Shown here: piece by piece, positions 6,016-8,756 of the stretch
How the letters are laid out: each line of letters begins with the position of its first letter
How positions within the stretch are numbered: the stretch's first letter is position 1
Source of the DNA: Sulfitobacter sp.
GTDB lineage: Bacteria > Pseudomonadota > Alphaproteobacteria > Rhodobacterales > Rhodobacteraceae
Assembly (NCBI GenBank): GCA_024636395.1
Contig: JAGXHD010000082.1
Span: 1 to 8,756, forward strand
DNA: 8,756 nucleotides
Reading direction: 5' to 3'
Position numbers and translations under genes: made by a program
The notes under the pieces: model-generated
Databases searched by the model: none
What the model was told of the DNA's origin: nothing
Seen by the model: only the letters and a program-made list of their open reading frames with translations

Positions 6016-6902
6016 ATGAGGTTTCTTGGCATTGATCTCGGAACATCCGGCATCCGCGTGCTTATGGTCGATGCGCGGGGCGCTCCCGTCGGCGCGGTAT
6101 TGAGGTGATCATCCGCTTCCCGGCTTTAGCGCTCCAAAACTGGAATGGCGGCGGCTGCACGAGCCGGATATCTTTGCCCAGGTGGCAAAAGTGCTGCTGC
6201 CCGTGGCCTATCTTAATCACCATCTGACGGGCGCCTATGTCGCCGATATGTCCGACAGTGCCGGGACGGGTTGGCTCGATCTGGCAGCGCGCGATTGGTC
6301 GCTGCCTGTGTTGGAGGGGACGGGGATTCGGCCTGACCAGATGCCGCGATTGGTGGAAGGTAGTGCTGCTGCAGGGATTTAGTGCGGGGATCTGGCGGCG
6401 CATTGGGGGGAGAATGTGCGGCCTCCCGACGATGTGCAATTCGCGCGCTATCTGTCGGGCGAGCGGACGCCGCACAACGATGCCCATGTGCGCGGCAGCC
6501 TCGCCGGGATCAGCACCAGCACCACGACGCAGGATCTGACCCACGCGGTTTTGACAGGCGTCTGTTTTGGCTTGCCTGACGGTTTTGAGGCGATCGAGGC
6601 GACAGGCGCGCGGTTTGGAACGCTGTACGCCATCGATGGTGGTGTGGGATCGCGGTACTGATTGCGGCTGCTGGCGACAGTTCTGGAGAAAGCCCTGCAT
6701 CTGCCCGCAGGCGGAGGATTCGGCGCAGCGCTGGGTGCGGCGCTGCTTGGCATGGTTGCGGCGACGGGCGCGCGGTAGAGGACATCATGCGGGCCCGGAG
6801 ACTGCCGAGACCATAGCGCCCGATGCCGATCTGGTGGATCCATATACAGCAGCCTACGCTAAATTCCGCAGTCTGTATCCCGCACTCAGAGCCTTCAGTT
6901 AG
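6016..6902 (+). pseudogene. xylB: Decayed xylulokinase (xylB) relic
   Basis: Clear FGGY-family xylulokinase segments in the right order, broken many times. Segment one (6016-6105) is the N-terminus, MRFLGIDLGTSGIRVLMVDA, ending in TGA. Segment two, in another frame from about 6104, resumes at PGFSAPKLEW (6119 on), then KVLLPVAYLNHHLTGAYVAD and DMSDSAGTGWLDLAARDWS. A TAG at 6380 interrupts it. The frame then continues with DLAAHWGENV and jumps to YLSGERTPHND, HAVLTGVCFGLPDG and GGVGSRY. TGA at 6659-6661 sits where the family has Trp (RSxYW). The C-terminus needs two more frame changes near 6772-6800 to reach ETIAPDADLVDPYTAAYAKF and the TAG at 6900. Against E. coli XylB about 95 residues are missing after the N-terminus and about 130 before YLSGERTPHN. 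The second gap removes the GGGDNAAGA region with the catalytic Asp. It cannot be functional. Confidence 0.93.
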
Positions 6903-7990
6903 ATCAGCGAAGTAGTGAAGTCGCCGCGGAGGGCCACTTCGAGCAGTTCGATATCATCCGAGGGCTCAACGTATTGGACGGTCATACCGGGGGGTACTAC
7001 GAAGCCGTCGCCTGCTTGCAAGGGGCGGTCTTCGTGTCCCTGTGCGTGCAGGATCATCGCACCTTCCATCACGAAGGTGAAATGAATGTCCGCGTCGTGG
7101 GTGAATGCGGGTGGTGTGCCGTCCGCGCGGCGCAGTACTCTTATCCCGGCTATGCCCCTGGTCCCTGCCGTGATGCCGGTATCGCGTGCGGAAAAGCCGG
7201 GGATCTTGGCGGGCTGCCATGTGGCACGCTCTTTTACGTGGTGTACGAAGATCTGGCCCTCCCACTCGCGCGCCGGATCGCCCGTGCCGTTGGGCAGCGT
7301 GAAATCATGGTCGATGGTGGTCACGTGCTCTGCGGGCACGCCGATCTCGATCACTTCGATGTTGGGCGAGGCTTCGATCACGCGGTGTCTGATACCGGGG
7401 GGCTGCGTCACGCAATCGCCCGCATGTAGCCGGATCACAGCACCCTGATCCTCGTAGAGCACGTCAACCCAGCCGCGATAGCAGAAGATCAACTGAAACC
7501 CGACGGTGTGATAATGAACCATATCGGGCACAGGACCGCCATCGGGGATGCGGATATGGCTCGCGATGATGGAGCCGCCGAGGCGCGACGGAATGAGATC
7601 GCGGTAGTGCATCCCCGCGCGGCCAATCACCCAGGGCGCCTCATCCGCAAGTCGGCGCACGGCAAATTCGTGCTGCGTCGGGATTGGGATGAGCTGCTGC
7701 GTCAGCGGCACGATGGAAACGCGGGTGCCGTTGGGGGCCGTCAGCTCGCGCGCGCCACCTGCAAAAGCGTCCGGATCGTCGGTGAGAATGCGCAGATGGC
7801 CGGGGGGTACATCCGCGCCCTTCTCGATCCGCAGGCGGATGCCATGGCCGGAAAAGCTTGCTGTGGATGGATCATCAGCGGGGAAGATCGTCTCGAGCCG
7901 CATGCCGAGCGTCTTGGTGTAGAACGGCAGATCATCGCGCAATTCCTGCGTGGGTAGGAGGATCTCGGCGACGACGGGAGGGGTGATCAT
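6899..7990 (-). CDS. VOC-like/bicupin fusion protein of unknown function
   Basis: A 363-residue soluble protein without signal peptide. Residues 4-94 resemble a glyoxalase/VOC module (AEILLPTQELRDDLPFYTKTLGMRLE, then GHGIRLRIEKG and LRILTDDPDAF). Two cupin domains follow. The first (about 140-218) has a metal-site pattern H159-Y-H161, Q166 in place of the usual Glu, and H202 in QPPGIRHRV (197-204). The second (about 280-355) has H298 and H303, and its closing motif PPGMTVQY (333-340) has Gln where the last His ligand is expected, so metal binding there is doubtful. GAGG lies 8 nt before the ATG, supporting the start. It is downstream of leuB and separated from it by a hairpin; its stop codon overlaps that of the xylB relic, converging with it. 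Possible roles are a dioxygenase, isomerase or sugar-binding protein; I cannot name a substrate. Confidence 0.85.
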   Translation of the reverse strand: MITPPVVAEILLPTQELRDDLPFYTKTLGMRLETIFPADDPSTASFSGHGIRLRIEKGADVPPGHLRILTDDPDAFAGGARELTAPNGTRVSIVPLTQQLIPIPTQHEFAVRRLADEAPWVIGRAGMHYRDLIPSRLGGSIIASHIRIPDGGPVPDMVHYHTVGFQLIFCYRGWVDVLYEDQGAVIRLHAGDCVTQPPGIRHRVIEASPNIEVIEIGVPAEHVTTIDHDFTLPNGTGDPAREWEGQIFVHHVKERATWQPAKIPGFSARDTGITAGTRGIAGIRVLRRADGTPPAFTHDADIHFTFVMEGAMILHAQGHEDRPLQAGDGFVVPPGMTVQYVEPSDDIELLEVALRGDFTTSLI

Positions 7991-8035
7991 GGCGGCGGCC
8001 TCTTGGCTGTTTCGCGCGGTGGCTCGATTGGCAAA

Positions 8036-8066
8036 GGTCAGACGCGGGAGTTGCCGGCGTCTGACC
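8036..8066 (-). terminator. Hairpin terminator after leuB
   Basis: A perfect 10-bp inverted repeat, GGTCAGACGC (8036-8045) and GCGTCTGACC (8057-8066), with an 11-nt loop, begins 8 nt after the leuB stop codon. On the minus strand it is followed by only TTT, so the tail is weak for an intrinsic terminator. Its position between leuB and the cupin gene still makes termination or mRNA 3'-end protection the likely role. Confidence 0.7.
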
Positions 8067-8074
8067 CTATTGCG

Positions 8075-8756
8075 CTACAGGCTCGCGTCGAGTGCGGCCA
8101 GAATCGCATCGCCCATCTCGGTCGTCGAGATCGGCGTGCCGCCTTCTTCGCCCATCAGATCCGCAGTGCGCGCACCATCGGCCAGCACCTTTTCCACGGC
8201 CTTTTCAAGCCTCGTCGCTTCATCGCCCTGATCGAAGGAATAGCGCAGCGCCATGGCAAAGCTCAGGATACAGGCGATTGGGTTCGCCTTGCCCTGGCCC
8301 GCGATATCGGGCGCTGATCCGTGTACGGGCTCATAGAGCGCCTTCGGGCGGCCATCGGCATTGGGCGCGCCGAGCGAGGCGGAGGGCAGCATGCCCAGCG
8401 ATCCGGTGAGCATCGCCGCCAGATCCGAGAGCAGATCGCCGAACAGGTTGTCGGTCACGATTACGTCAAACTGCTTGGGCCAGCGCGTGAGCTGCATCGC
8501 GCCTGCGTCGGCATACATATGGGTCAGCTCGACGTCTGGGTATTCCGCGTCGTGGATCTCCTGCACCACGGTGCGCCACAGGATGCCGCTCTCCATCACA
8601 TTGGCCTTCTCCATTGAGCAGACCCTGTTGCTGCGCTTGCGTGCCAGCTCGAAGGCGGAGCGGGCAACGCGGGCAATTTCGGATTCGGTGTAGCGCTGGG
8701 TGTTGATGCCGACGCGCTCGTTGCCTTCCTCGAAGATCCCGCGTGGCTCGCCGAAG
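8075..8756 (-). CDS. leuB: 3-isopropylmalate dehydrogenase (C-terminal part; cut by window edge)
   Basis: The last 226 residues of LeuB, which oxidises and decarboxylates 3-isopropylmalate with NAD+ in leucine synthesis in the cytoplasm. The frame enters from the right edge at FGEPRGIFEEGNERVGIN. Active-site residues are visible: Tyr in QRYTESEIARVARSAFE, the catalytic Lys in CSMEKANVMESG, and the metal-binding Asp residues in HMYADAGAMQL and NLFGDLLSDLAAM. The dehydrogenase signature is GSLGMLPSASLG, followed by the NAD-binding loop YEPVHGSAPDIAG and ANPIACILSFAMALRYSF. The ending, STTEMGDAILAALDASL, is normal. The first internal ATG at 8614 (MEKANVM) is not the start, since the conserved sequence continues upstream. 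The full gene should be about 365-370 codons, so about 140 lie beyond the window. Nothing visible suggests damage. Confidence 0.96.
   Translation of the reverse strand, partial: FGEPRGIFEEGNERVGINTQRYTESEIARVARSAFELARKRSNRVCSMEKANVMESGILWRTVVQEIHDAEYPDVELTHMYADAGAMQLTRWPKQFDVIVTDNLFGDLLSDLAAMLTGSLGMLPSASLGAPNADGRPKALYEPVHGSAPDIAGQGKANPIACILSFAMALRYSFDQGDEATRLEKAVEKVLADGARTADLMGEEGGTPISTTEMGDAILAALDASL

Noticed and set aside
5853..6053. Minus-strand frame of about 66 codons upstream of the xylB relic, considered as a transposase or integrase remnant
   Set aside because: No transposase or integrase motif could be recognised, and no terminal inverted repeats were seen around it.
6062..6700. Long minus-strand open frame (about 212 codons) across the xylB relic
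   Set aside because: It is antisense to recognisable xylulokinase segments, has no family resemblance, and is rich in Arg, Pro and Gln as expected for the reverse of GC-rich coding DNA.
1..8756. CRISPR arrays, insertion sequences, phage or defence genes
   Set aside because: No regular repeat-spacer pattern, terminal inverted repeats, transposase or nuclease/effector signatures were seen on either strand.

Overview
The window is GC-rich and its coding frames have GC-rich third positions. Protein sequences (LeuB, LacI-type regulator, YcaQ, Pxp-type subunits) and the clustered, overlapping gene layout suggest an alphaproteobacterium, most likely Rhodobacteraceae (Roseobacter-like). This is inference from sequence character, not a database match.

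Layout from left to right. Positions 1-156 hold only a weak open frame running off the edge. Positions 157-2679 hold a tight minus-strand operon, read pxpB -> pxpC -> pxpA, encoding a three-subunit 5-oxoprolinase-like enzyme. pxpB and pxpC overlap by 4 nt; pxpC and pxpA are 4 nt apart. All three proteins differ from the usual family at motifs that are normally very constant. Upstream, 2680-3142 has no confident gene. It holds a candidate promoter, a small palindrome, a possible decayed frame, and a 13-codon leader ORF with a strong ribosome binding site that ends in TGATG on the pxpB start codon.

Positions 3143-5406 are a second minus-strand pair: a GntR-like LacI-family repressor followed, with a 4-nt overlap, by a YcaQ-type DNA glycosylase. 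Divergent from it on the plus strand is tRNA-Arg(CCU) with encoded CCA (5532-5608), then about 400 bp without a recognisable gene. Next comes a heavily decayed xylulokinase gene (6016-6902) with two large internal deletions, two in-frame stops and about three changes of frame.

Positions 6899-7990 (minus) encode a VOC-like plus double-cupin fusion whose stop codon overlaps that of the xylB relic. Finally, 8075-8756 (minus) is the C-terminal part of leuB (3-isopropylmalate dehydrogenase), cut by the window edge, followed by a perfect 10-bp hairpin that is probably its terminator.

Most of the window is ordinary chromosomal housekeeping and accessory metabolism; I see no defence system, phage, IS or CRISPR. 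The items most worth a second look are the divergent PxpABC set with its leader ORF, the repressor/glycosylase gene pair, the relic kinase beside the tRNA, and the VOC-bicupin protein.
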